Positions 16,596 to 24,208 of a stretch of DNA of 64,000 nucleotides are shown here, piece after piece. The notes under the pieces are model-generated. The model saw only the letters and a list, made by a program, of their open reading frames with translations, was not told the origin of the DNA and made no database searches. Source of the stretch: Planctomycetota bacterium (GTDB lineage: Bacteria; Planctomycetota; J058; J103); assembly GCA_026004615.1 (NCBI GenBank), contig BPJM01000005.1, positions 126,477 through 190,476 of the forward strand, read 5' to 3'. The number at the start of each line of letters is the position of its first letter. Positions within the stretch are counted from its first letter, which is position 1. The translations under genes and the position numbers were made by a program.

Positions 16596-19184
16596 ATGGC
16601 GGGCGCAAGGGTGGTAGAACGGCGGCCAGCAGCGGCGGCGGTGGTGCTGGTATGTGGCATCCTGGGCACGATCACCGCGGCGGCAACCGCCCGCGCCGAC
16701 CTGCACGACACGCCGAACCGGCGCGGGGCGCTGGCGGGCAAGACGGTGGTGCTGAGTCCCGGCCACGGCATCCGGCCGGACGCGAGCGGGGGCTGGAGCT
16801 GGCAGCGGGGCACCGGCCCCGCCAGCTACGCCGACGACCGCCGGCTGCGCGAGGACATCCACACCGCCGAGATCGTCATCGAGTACCTGCAGCGCTACCT
16901 CTCCGGTGCCGGGGCGGTGGTGTTCACCTGCCGGGAGCGCTCGTTCCAGCGCCACGAGGTCATCGTCGACGATGGAGCCGGGGGCTATTCCGAGACCGGC
17001 ACCTGGAGCCGTTCGACGCAGCATCCGGGCTTCTACGGCACGGGTGGCTACCGCTGGGCGCAGGTGGCGGCGGCCGAGAGTGCGGTCGCGCGCTTCAGCG
17101 CCACCCTGCCTGCCAGCGGGCGCTACCCGGTCTACGTCTGGTACACCCCGGGCACCAACCGCAGCGCCGACGCGCTGTATCGCGTGCACCATGCCGGCGG
17201 GGTGACACCGGTGCGGGTCGATCAGAGCGCGTACCAGCCGACCTGGTTCTACCTCGGCACGTTCTGGTTCGAGGCGGGGCGGCCCGCGATGGTGGAGCTG
17301 TCCAACCAGGGCAGCTCCAGCGGCAAGGTGGTGGTGGCGGACGCGGTCCGCTTCGGCGGCGGGATCGGCGCGAGCGGACTGCCGCGCTGGCAGGAAGCTG
17401 CGATCGCGTATCTGCCCTACGTCGGGTTTCGCGGCAGCGCGGACGACGTGACGATCCGGCCGCGTTTCGCCAGCTGGCTGGCCGGCGATCCGGCGGGCTC
17501 GTGGCGCACCGATTTCCGCTATCTGTCGCTGCACACCAATGCCGGCAACGGCACGAACCGCGGCACCATGACGATCAGCTACACCAACGGCCGCCAGCCG
17601 AGCTGGTCCGGCTGGGGCACCGGTCCCGCGCACTATCCGACGAACCCCTCCTCGCTCCAGCAGGCGGCCGATACCTTCGCCGCGGTGGTCCAGCAGCAGC
17701 TGGTGCGCGATCTCGACGCGATCTACCCGCCCTGGGGCGACCGGGGTCTCCGGATCCTGAATGCGGGAGAGCTGCGCGAATGCACCGCCATGCCGGCCTG
17801 CCTGGTGGAGCTCGCCTATCACGACAACCCTGCCGATGTCGATCACCTGCGCAACAACGGCTTCCGGCACACCGCTGCCCGTGCGATCTACAAGGCGATC
17901 GCGCGCAGCTTCGATCCCCATGCCACGATCGTGCCGCTGCCCCCGGCGGCGGTGCGGCTGGTGAACGTGGGCGGCGGGCAGCTGCGCGCGAGCTGGTCGC
18001 CCGGGATCGACCCGCTGGAGCCGTCGGCCGTGCCCACCTCCTATCGCGTCTACACCAGCCTGGATGGCCGGGCGTTCGATGACGGACGCAGTGCGAGCGG
18101 CACCAGCCTGGTCCTCGGCCCCTACCCCGCCGGCAGCGTGGTCCACGTGCGGGTGGCGGGGGTGAACGCAGGTGGCGAGGGGCTGCCGAGCAAGGTGGTG
18201 GCGGCGCGCGCCGGCCGGACCGCCGCGCCCGAGGTGCTCATCGTCGACGGCTTCACGCGCGCGTTCCTGCACAACTACAAGAACCTCGAGCAACACTGGG
18301 GCGATGCGCACATGGTCTCGCACGCGGTCGCCTTCGCGCGCGGCACCGCGCTCGCGTTCGACGGCGCCACCGCGGATGCGGTCGAGTCCGGGGCCGTTGT
18401 GCTCGCTGGCTACCCCATGGTGGACTGGTTCGTGGGGCGCGAATCGACGGCCGACGAGACGTTCAGCGATCAGGAGCAGCTGCTGGTCGCGAGCTACCTC
18501 GGCAGCGGCGGTGCGATGCTGGTTTCGGGCAGCGAGATCGGCTGGGATCTGGATTACCGGGGCAGCCCCAGCGACCGGCAGTTCTATGCCGACTGGCTGC
18601 GGGCGGCGTTCGTGGCCGATGACGCCCAGAGCTTCGGCGTGCGGCCGAAGCCGGGCTCGGCGCTCGCCGCGGCTCCGGCGCTGTTGCGGCTGGATGACGG
18701 CAGTCACGGTAGCTACCTCTCCGCGTACCCGGACGTGATCCGGCCGCTGGCGCGCGCGGCGGTGGCGCTGGACTACGAGGGCGGCGCGGGGGCGGCGGCG
18801 ATCCAGCTGGATGACGGCTACCGGCTGCTCTATCTCGCCTTCCCGCTGGAGGTGATCTGGGACGACGCCGAGCGCGCAGCGCTGGTGCGCGAGGCGGCGG
18901 ACTGGCTGCTGGCGGGACTGGGCGGCGCTGGCGGCGGCAGCACGGGCGCGAGCGGCGGCGGCAGCGCCGGCGGCACCGGCACGGGCGGGAACACGGGCAC
19001 GGGCGGTGCGGCCGGCAGCACCGGCAGCCCGCCCGCTCCCGGTGTGAGCAGCGGTGGCGGCGGCAGGCGCAAGGGCTCCTCCGGTGGCTGCACGCTGCTG
19101 GCCGGCCAGCCCGCCGTCCCCGCCCTGTGGCCGCTCGGGCTGGTGTTGCTCGCGTGGGTGCGGCGCCGCCGCGCTTGCCGCTGA
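16596..19184 (+). CDS. Multidomain N-acetylmuramoyl-L-alanine amidase-like secreted protein with C-terminal sorting-type tail
   Basis: 862 residues. After a signal peptide (1-34) the Amidase_3 fold is visible: VVLSPGHG, the Glu in HTAEIVIEYL, the His in LSLHTNAGNG and the final Glu in CLVELAYHDNP, all zinc or catalytic positions. A golvesin-like beta domain (about 120-260) is inserted between the first and later motifs. A fibronectin type III-like domain (about 450-545), a flavodoxin or GATase-like domain (about 546-773) and a Gly/Ser/Thr linker follow. The last 35 residues hold a Gly-Gly-Cys, a hydrophobic stretch and an Arg cluster (VRRRRACR), resembling MYXO-CTERM or JDVT-CTERM tripartite signals. 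It probably cleaves peptidoglycan at the cell surface. Confidence 0.85.
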   Translation: MAGARVVERRPAAAAVVLVCGILGTITAAATARADLHDTPNRRGALAGKTVVLSPGHGIRPDASGGWSWQRGTGPASYADDRRLREDIHTAEIVIEYLQRYLSGAGAVVFTCRERSFQRHEVIVDDGAGGYSETGTWSRSTQHPGFYGTGGYRWAQVAAAESAVARFSATLPASGRYPVYVWYTPGTNRSADALYRVHHAGGVTPVRVDQSAYQPTWFYLGTFWFEAGRPAMVELSNQGSSSGKVVVADAVRFGGGIGASGLPRWQEAAIAYLPYVGFRGSADDVTIRPRFASWLAGDPAGSWRTDFRYLSLHTNAGNGTNRGTMTISYTNGRQPSWSGWGTGPAHYPTNPSSLQQAADTFAAVVQQQLVRDLDAIYPPWGDRGLRILNAGELRECTAMPACLVELAYHDNPADVDHLRNNGFRHTAARAIYKAIARSFDPHATIVPLPPAAVRLVNVGGGQLRASWSPGIDPLEPSAVPTSYRVYTSLDGRAFDDGRSASGTSLVLGPYPAGSVVHVRVAGVNAGGEGLPSKVVAARAGRTAAPEVLIVDGFTRAFLHNYKNLEQHWGDAHMVSHAVAFARGTALAFDGATADAVESGAVVLAGYPMVDWFVGRESTADETFSDQEQLLVASYLGSGGAMLVSGSEIGWDLDYRGSPSDRQFYADWLRAAFVADDAQSFGVRPKPGSALAAAPALLRLDDGSHGSYLSAYPDVIRPLARAAVALDYEGGAGAAAIQLDDGYRLLYLAFPLEVIWDDAERAALVREAADWLLAGLGGAGGGSTGASGGGSAGGTGTGGNTGTGGAAGSTGSPPAPGVSSGGGGRRKGSSGGCTLLAGQPAVPALWPLGLVLLAWVRRRRACR

Positions 19185-19194
19185 GGCGGCTTTT
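19177..19194 (+). terminator. Short hairpin with T4 at the amidase stop codon
   Basis: GCCGC, loop TGAG, GCGGC, then TTTT. The stop codon of the amidase gene lies in the loop. The 5-bp stem and short T-run make this a weak intrinsic terminator candidate. Confidence 0.35.
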
Positions 19195-19298
19195 GACCCC
19201 GAACTCGCCCCGAGCTCCCCGGGTGCATGGCCATTGACGGCCGCGCCCCGGGGAGGCATGGTCCACGGAGCCCTGGCCGGAGCGAGAGGACGCTTCCA

Positions 19299-21707
19299 TT
19301 GCTGCTCGGATTCACGACACCACCCCTGCTCGCCGCCGCCGGCTCCGATCCGGGCGCGGCGGGTCCGGCACCCGAACTGAGCTTCATCTACCTGTTCCTG
19401 GTACTGCTGCTCGCCTGGGTGGCGGGCGGGCTGGCGAGTCGGCTGGGCTATCCGGCGATCCTGGGCGAGCTGACCGCGGGCATGGTCTGCGGTCCCGCGG
19501 TGCTCGGCTGGCTGCACGACGACCCCGCACTGCGCGTGCTCGCCGAGGTCGGCGTATATCTGCTCATGCTCTACATCGGCATGGAGATCGACCACCGCGA
19601 GCTGCAGCGCAGTTCGGTGGCCGGCATCCTCGCCGCCGCAGGCGGCTTCGTGGTGCCGTTCGCCGCCGGGATCGGCGTCACGCGGCTGTACGGCGGCTCG
19701 CTGCACGAGGGGTTGTTCCTCGGCCTGGCGATGGGGGTGACCTCGCTCGCCACCAAGTCGCGCATCCTGGTCGATCTCGATCTCGTCGGCACCCGCATCG
19801 CCAACGTCCTGATGGCCGGGGCGCTGATCGCGGACACCGCGGCCCTGGTCGTCTTTGCCGCCATCCTCGGCTTTGCCCAGGCCGGCAGCGTGGAGTTCGT
19901 TTCGGTGGCGCTGGTCGCGCTCAAGGCGGTGGTGTTCTTCGGCGTGACGATCGCGCTCGGCCTGAAGGCGTTTCCCTGGATCGGCGCGCTCATGGCGCGG
20001 CTGGGCTTCACCGCCCGCACGACCAACTTCACCATGGTGCTGCTGATCGGTCTGGTGTTCGCCGAGGCGGCCCACCTGGCGGGCCTGCACGCGATCCTGG
20101 GCGCCTTTCTCGCCGGCCTGTTCATGCGGGAGGAGGTGCTGCAACGCCGGCTGTCGGACGAGGTGGCGCGGCTGGTGCATGATCTGTCGATCGGTTTTCT
20201 GGCGCCCATCTTCTTCGTCATGGCCGGCCTGCACGTCAGCTTCGACGTCTTCCGCACCGATCTGGGACTGCTGGTCACGATCGTGCTGGCTGCGACGCTG
20301 ACCAAGATCCTGGGCACCGCGCTGTTCTATCTGCCGAGCGGCCGCGGCTGGCGGGAGGGGCTGGTCGTCGGCGCGGGCATGAACGGCCGCGGCGCGGTCG
20401 AGATCATCGTCGCCGAGATCGGCCTGCAGATGGGCATGATCAGCCAGGAGGTCTTCTCCATCCTGGTCTTCATGGCGTTCGCGACCACGCTCACCGTCCC
20501 CGTGCTGCTCAAGCTCGGGGTGGGCTGGCTCCGGCGGCGCGGCGAGCTGGCGGCGGGGAGCGAAGGGCGGGATTTGACGCTGATCCTCGGTGCCGATGCG
20601 GTCGGCCAGGCCATGGCGCAGGCGCTCGGCGAGGGGGAGCGGGTGGTGCTCATCGACCGCAATCGTGCCCAGTGCGAGATCGCTGCCGCAGCTGGCTACC
20701 GGGTGGTATGCGGCAACGTGCTGGAGCACGCGACGCTCCAGGCGGCGCAGGCGGACCGGGCGCGGCGCTTCGTCGCGCTGGTGCCCAATGCCGAGGTGTG
20801 TGCGCTGGCGGCCCGCCTGCTCAAGGACGAGTTCCTGGTGCCGCGTGCCTGGGCCATCACCGCCTCACGCGCCGGGCGGGCGATCGGTCCGCTGCTCGAG
20901 GCGGCCGGGGTCCGGCCGCTCTGGATCAGCGAGCAGGAGCTGCTCGATCTGGCGCCGCGGCTGCCGCGCGAAGGGGTCGTGCTGGAGGAGCTGGTGATCC
21001 CGGAAGCGATCCCGCTCGCCGAGGCGGCCGCGCTTCTGGAGTTCGGCCGTACCCGCCTGCCACTGGTGCGGCTCAGGCGGGGCGAGGCCGAGCCGCTGGC
21101 GCTCGAGGGGGGGCTCGAGCCGGGCGACCGGGTGCGCTGCCTGCCGCTCATGAGCGCGCCGGTGCGCGTGGCCGGCGAGGGGCTGATCGGCCAGCTGCTC
21201 GGCGAGGACGGGGTGCTCGACCTGCCTGGGATCCGGACGCGCGAGCCCTTGCTGCAGGCGCTGGCCGAGGCGCTGGGCGCGCGGCTGCAGCGGCCGGCGG
21301 CGCAGCTGCTCGAGGCGCTGCGCGCGCGCGAAGAGGCAGCCAGCACGGCGATCGCGCCGGGGGTGGCGATCCCGCACGTGCGGGCGGAAGACGAGCAGCA
21401 GCTGGTGCTCATCGCCGCCCGGACGCCGGATGGAGTCGGCAGCGCCGACGGCGAGCCGTTGTACGCGCATTTCGCGATCGCCGCGGGCGCGGCGCGGCGC
21501 GGCGAGTACCTGCGGCTGGTGGCGGCGATCGCGCGGCTCGCCAGCCATCCGCGCTTTCTGGATCGGTGGCGCTCCGCGGCTGGGGTGGCGCAGCTGCGGG
21601 GGCTGCTGGTGGCGGGCGCGGCGGAGCAGCAGGCGGACCAGCCGGAAGAGCGGCGCGAGAGGAGCGGAGCGGCGCGCCACGAGCCAGCACCGCCCGCCAG
21701 CTCGTGA
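19299..21707 (+). CDS. Kef-type CPA2 cation/proton antiporter fused to RCK (TrkA) and PTS-IIA domains
   Basis: About 802 residues. Residues 25-410 form a CPA2 exchanger membrane domain with roughly 12 helices. A TrkA-N Rossmann domain follows (about 425-540, LTLILGADAVGQAMAQAL and VVLIDRN), then a TrkA-C domain (about 545-640) and a C-terminal PTS IIA type-2 domain (about 660-780) with the phosphorylatable His in AIPHVRAED. The parts suggest potassium or sodium export gated by nucleotide and by phosphorelay state. I chose TTG 19299 because GAGAGGA lies 8 nt upstream; ATG 19227 would add 24 Arg-rich residues and has no ribosome site. The end overlaps no gene but lies 17 nt from the convergent EVE gene. 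Confidence 0.9.
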   Translation: MLLGFTTPPLLAAAGSDPGAAGPAPELSFIYLFLVLLLAWVAGGLASRLGYPAILGELTAGMVCGPAVLGWLHDDPALRVLAEVGVYLLMLYIGMEIDHRELQRSSVAGILAAAGGFVVPFAAGIGVTRLYGGSLHEGLFLGLAMGVTSLATKSRILVDLDLVGTRIANVLMAGALIADTAALVVFAAILGFAQAGSVEFVSVALVALKAVVFFGVTIALGLKAFPWIGALMARLGFTARTTNFTMVLLIGLVFAEAAHLAGLHAILGAFLAGLFMREEVLQRRLSDEVARLVHDLSIGFLAPIFFVMAGLHVSFDVFRTDLGLLVTIVLAATLTKILGTALFYLPSGRGWREGLVVGAGMNGRGAVEIIVAEIGLQMGMISQEVFSILVFMAFATTLTVPVLLKLGVGWLRRRGELAAGSEGRDLTLILGADAVGQAMAQALGEGERVVLIDRNRAQCEIAAAAGYRVVCGNVLEHATLQAAQADRARRFVALVPNAEVCALAARLLKDEFLVPRAWAITASRAGRAIGPLLEAAGVRPLWISEQELLDLAPRLPREGVVLEELVIPEAIPLAEAAALLEFGRTRLPLVRLRRGEAEPLALEGGLEPGDRVRCLPLMSAPVRVAGEGLIGQLLGEDGVLDLPGIRTREPLLQALAEALGARLQRPAAQLLEALRAREEAASTAIAPGVAIPHVRAEDEQQLVLIAARTPDGVGSADGEPLYAHFAIAAGAARRGEYLRLVAAIARLASHPRFLDRWRSAAGVAQLRGLLVAGAAEQQADQPEERRERSGAARHEPAPPASS

Positions 21708-21724
21708 CCGCGCGCCGCGCCCCG

Positions 21725-22150
21725 TCACGCTCCGCCCGCACGTTCGCCTGCCAGCGCGGCCAGCGCCTGCCATTGCCGCTCGCTCAGCGGCAACACCGAC
21801 AGCCGGGGCAGCCGCACCAGCTCGCAGTCCCGAAGGCGCGGATCCGCCTTGATGCGGTCCAGCGGCACCGGGCGCACGAGCCGGCGCAGCGGCTCGATGT
21901 CCACCACCACCAGCCGGGGATCGCCTGCTTCCGGGTCGGGATAGGGGTCGCTCGTCACCCGCGCTAGCCCCACCGCCGCCTTCTCGCCGCCGGTGTGGTA
22001 GATCACCGCGAGGTCGCCGCACCGCACCGCACGCAGGTGCTTGAGGGCGAGGTTGTTCTTGACCCCGTCCCAGCGGGTGCCGCCGTCGCGCTCGAGATCG
22101 GCGAAGCTGTACTGGGTGGGCTCGGTCTTGAACAGCCATCGGTTCGCCAT
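21725..22150 (-). CDS. EVE domain protein
   Basis: 141 residues, a stand-alone EVE domain (formerly DUF55). The N-terminus MANRWLFKTEPTQYSF is the family signature, and WDGVKNNLALKHL, GDLAVIYHTG and VGLARVTSDPYPD follow. EVE domains have a PUA-like fold and are thought to bind modified bases in RNA or DNA. The start is fixed by the family N-terminus, with GGAGA upstream. The preceding membrane-protein frame runs about 150 nt into this gene, which is unusual. Confidence 0.93.
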   Translation of the reverse strand: MANRWLFKTEPTQYSFADLERDGGTRWDGVKNNLALKHLRAVRCGDLAVIYHTGGEKAAVGLARVTSDPYPDPEAGDPRLVVVDIEPLRRLVRPVPLDRIKADPRLRDCELVRLPRLSVLPLSERQWQALAALAGERAGGA

Positions 22151-22584
22151 CGGCGCGTCTCCAGCAGGCGAGCGGCCGCGCGCGGCTGCTCGGAGTGGGC
22201 CGCCGCCGGGCCGCTCGTGCCGATTCGCTCCGCTGCGTGTGCGCCTGCGCCCGCGGGCGCGCCAGCCAGCACCGCAGTGCCAGCGGTTTCGCCGGCACCG
22301 CCGCCGAGCAACACCGGGGCGACGCCGGGCGCCGCCGCGCGCTCCTGCCTGGCGGCCCACGCGCAGCTGAGCCCGGCGCCACAGGCGCAGCCCAGCGCGT
22401 GCACCAGCAACAGCAGCGGTTCGTCGAGCCTGAGGTTGACGACGGCAAACCCCCAGAACACGCACGCCACGAAGGTCACCACGCCGGTGCGGATGGCGTG
22501 CGCCTCGACGATCATACGCGTCCAGTATACCGCCAGCATGTACTCGAACATGCCGGCCACGAACAGTGCCAGCGCGAGCAGCAC
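22003..22584 (-). CDS. Small membrane protein with overlapping C-terminal tail
   Basis: 193 codons from a GTG with GAGGAGG about 7 nt upstream. The first 85 residues contain three predicted membrane helices (LLALALFVAGMFEYML, TGVVTFVACVFWGFAV, PLLLLVHALGCACGAG). The remainder is low-complexity Ala/Gly/Thr sequence, and its last 49 codons lie inside the EVE gene in another frame. I do not recognise a family. Either the tail is real and overlaps, or an indel has removed the true stop. The membrane part is convincing; the C-terminus is not. Confidence 0.5.
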   Translation of the reverse strand: MLLALALFVAGMFEYMLAVYWTRMIVEAHAIRTGVVTFVACVFWGFAVVNLRLDEPLLLLVHALGCACGAGLSCAWAARQERAAAPGVAPVLLGGGAGETAGTAVLAGAPAGAGAHAAERIGTSGPAAAHSEQPRAAARLLETRRWRTDGCSRPSPPSTASPISSATAAPAGTGSRTTSPSSTCVRCGAATSR

Positions 22585-22677
22585 ACAAGTCCTCCTCGGC
22601 TGCCGAACGGGCGAACCGGTCCCCCTCGACGCGCGGCGGCGCCAGACGAGGGCGGGCAGAGCGGGGATGAGGGCGCG

Positions 22678-22809
22678 CTAGCCGTGGGGCAGCAGGTTCG
22701 CCGGCGGCACCACATCTGCCGCCCGCGCGCCCAGCCGCGGCGCCGGCCGATAGCGGCGCACCCGGGCCACCGCCACGATGCGCGATCCGATGGTCTGGCG
22801 AGCCGGCAT
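22678..22809 (-). CDS. Possible 43-residue basic small protein
   Basis: ATG 22809 is preceded by GGAGGG at 6 nt, a strong ribosome site. The 43 residues include six Arg in the first 28 (SRIVAVARVRRYRP) and no membrane segment. It lies 93 nt upstream of the membrane protein on the same strand. No family is recognised. The evidence is only the ribosome site and the clean frame, so it may be spurious. Confidence 0.35.
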   Translation of the reverse strand: MPARQTIGSRIVAVARVRRYRPAPRLGARAADVVPPANLLPHG

Positions 22810-23043
22810 GGCGAACCCTCCGCCGGCAGCATGGACCGGCCGGCCAGGGCCCCGCAAGCCGCACGGATAGGGCGGCGCGGCGCCGGCGGGACTTGGGGCG
22901 CGGGGACGGGCACCACCCCGCCGCGACGCGGGCCCCGCCCGTGGGCGACCGGCCGTCCGGATCCGGCAGCGGCGAGCGCTCTGGCGATCCCCCGCGCGCG
23001 CCTCCCGCACGCCGGCGGCACGCCGCTGCCGGGGGGCGTCCGT

Positions 23044-23874
23044 CTAGGGCACGCGGAACCAGTGGCGCGGGCCGCTGGTCGGATCGGCGCTGGTGGCGAT
23101 GCCCCAGTCGTCGGCATCCAGGCCTACGACCACGATCGACCAGGTGCCGCTCGGCAGCGGAGGGCTGCCCTCGACGATCGGGAGCGCCCCCGGGCTGCCG
23201 AGGACGAGGCTGGTGCCGGTCTGCTGCACCAGCGTGTGCACGATACCGGACTGCTCGCGCACGAGCACCAGGTAGCTCTGCACGGCGGGCGGGCCCGCGG
23301 TCCAGTCGATCTGCGCAGGGCCCGCGATGACCGGAGCGGCGGCGGGGCTGGCGCCGGTGGCGGGTGCGACGACGTCGATCGTGCCCGGGCTCGCCAGCAG
23401 GTCCAGCTTGGCAGCGACGGGGTTGGAGTGGACGAACACCCCGCGCGTGCCCTCCAGCGCCAGCACCCGGTAGCTCGTGCGCGGCCGGCCCCGGTCGGGC
23501 GGCGCGGCGAGCACGATCCCGGCGCGGCTGCTCGAACCGCTCAGCGCCAGCCGCTCCTCGTCGCTGCCGGCAAGCGCGACGAAGGGGAAGCCAGGTGCCG
23601 CCGACTCCTGGATCACATGGTTGAGGTGGCCGCTCAACTGCTGCGCCAGCATCCAGACCTCGCCCGGTGCGTTGGCGCTGCCGAGCAACAGGTGCGCGTG
23701 TGCGCCCACGGCGGCGAATGCCGGCGTGGTGCTCGCGCCCGGATCGCACACCCCACCCTGGTGCAGGATGCAGCCGGTGAGCGCGCGCTCGGGCCGATTC
23801 TCGCAGCCGGCCAGCGCCAACGCCAGCAACGCCGCACCGAGCACCTGGCCCGGTCGCACCACCCCGCCGAACAC
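23044..23874 (-). CDS. Hypothetical lipoprotein
   Basis: 276 residues. The N-terminus has a lipoprotein signal (VLGAALLALALAGC) and so a lipid-anchored Cys near residue 24. Two more Cys follow within 20 residues (GCILHQGGVCDPG). The rest is mostly beta-like sequence with Ser, Gly and Val and two stretches (about 95-165 and 180-276) that could be repeated beta domains. I recognise no family. GTG 23874 follows GAGGGCGGA. A TAGGCT box at 23909-23914, with a TTGCGG 15 nt further upstream, may be its promoter. Confidence 0.7.
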   Translation of the reverse strand: MFGGVVRPGQVLGAALLALALAGCENRPERALTGCILHQGGVCDPGASTTPAFAAVGAHAHLLLGSANAPGEVWMLAQQLSGHLNHVIQESAAPGFPFVALAGSDEERLALSGSSSRAGIVLAAPPDRGRPRTSYRVLALEGTRGVFVHSNPVAAKLDLLASPGTIDVVAPATGASPAAAPVIAGPAQIDWTAGPPAVQSYLVLVREQSGIVHTLVQQTGTSLVLGSPGALPIVEGSPPLPSGTWSIVVVGLDADDWGIATSADPTSGPRHWFRVP

Positions 23875-24208
23875 GGTCCGCCCTCGTCTTGCCCTGCCGG
23901 AGCCTTAAAGCCTAGCAGCCGCTCCCCGGCCGCAAAAGCCCCGGGGCGCAGGCCGGTAGCAGCCCCGGCGCGAGCCGGCCCTGCATTCGGCGGGCTGGAC
24001 CGCCCTGCGAGCCCGGCCGCCTCGCCCGAAGCGTGAGCGGGGCGATCGCGGCGCGGCAGGCGGACGGCTGGGCTGTGCGAGGCAGGCCGCGGCAGCGCAA
24101 GGTGGGCGGTGCTCGGCGCCGGCCTCTCGAGCACGGGGCGCTGTCGGTGCGGGCGCCGCCAGGGTATGCTGGACGGCGGTGCGGGGAGAGCAGGGCGAGG
24201 GCGGCGGC
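23875..24208. other. Divergent intergenic region
   Basis: 334 nt between the divergent lipoprotein and GspE-like genes. On the minus strand TTGCGG (23930-23935) and TAGGCT (23909-23914) look like a promoter with a short 15-nt spacer. On the plus strand TATGCT at 24165-24170 is a possible -10 box for the GspE-like gene. No coding content is visible. Confidence 0.4.

Noticed and set aside
13968..20729. A 6.7-kb uninterrupted minus-strand reading frame opposite the M16 peptidase, amidase and antiporter genes
   Set aside because: It is a shadow frame typical of very GC-rich coding DNA. Its product is low-complexity Arg, Ala, Gln and His without motifs, while the plus strand encodes clear families.
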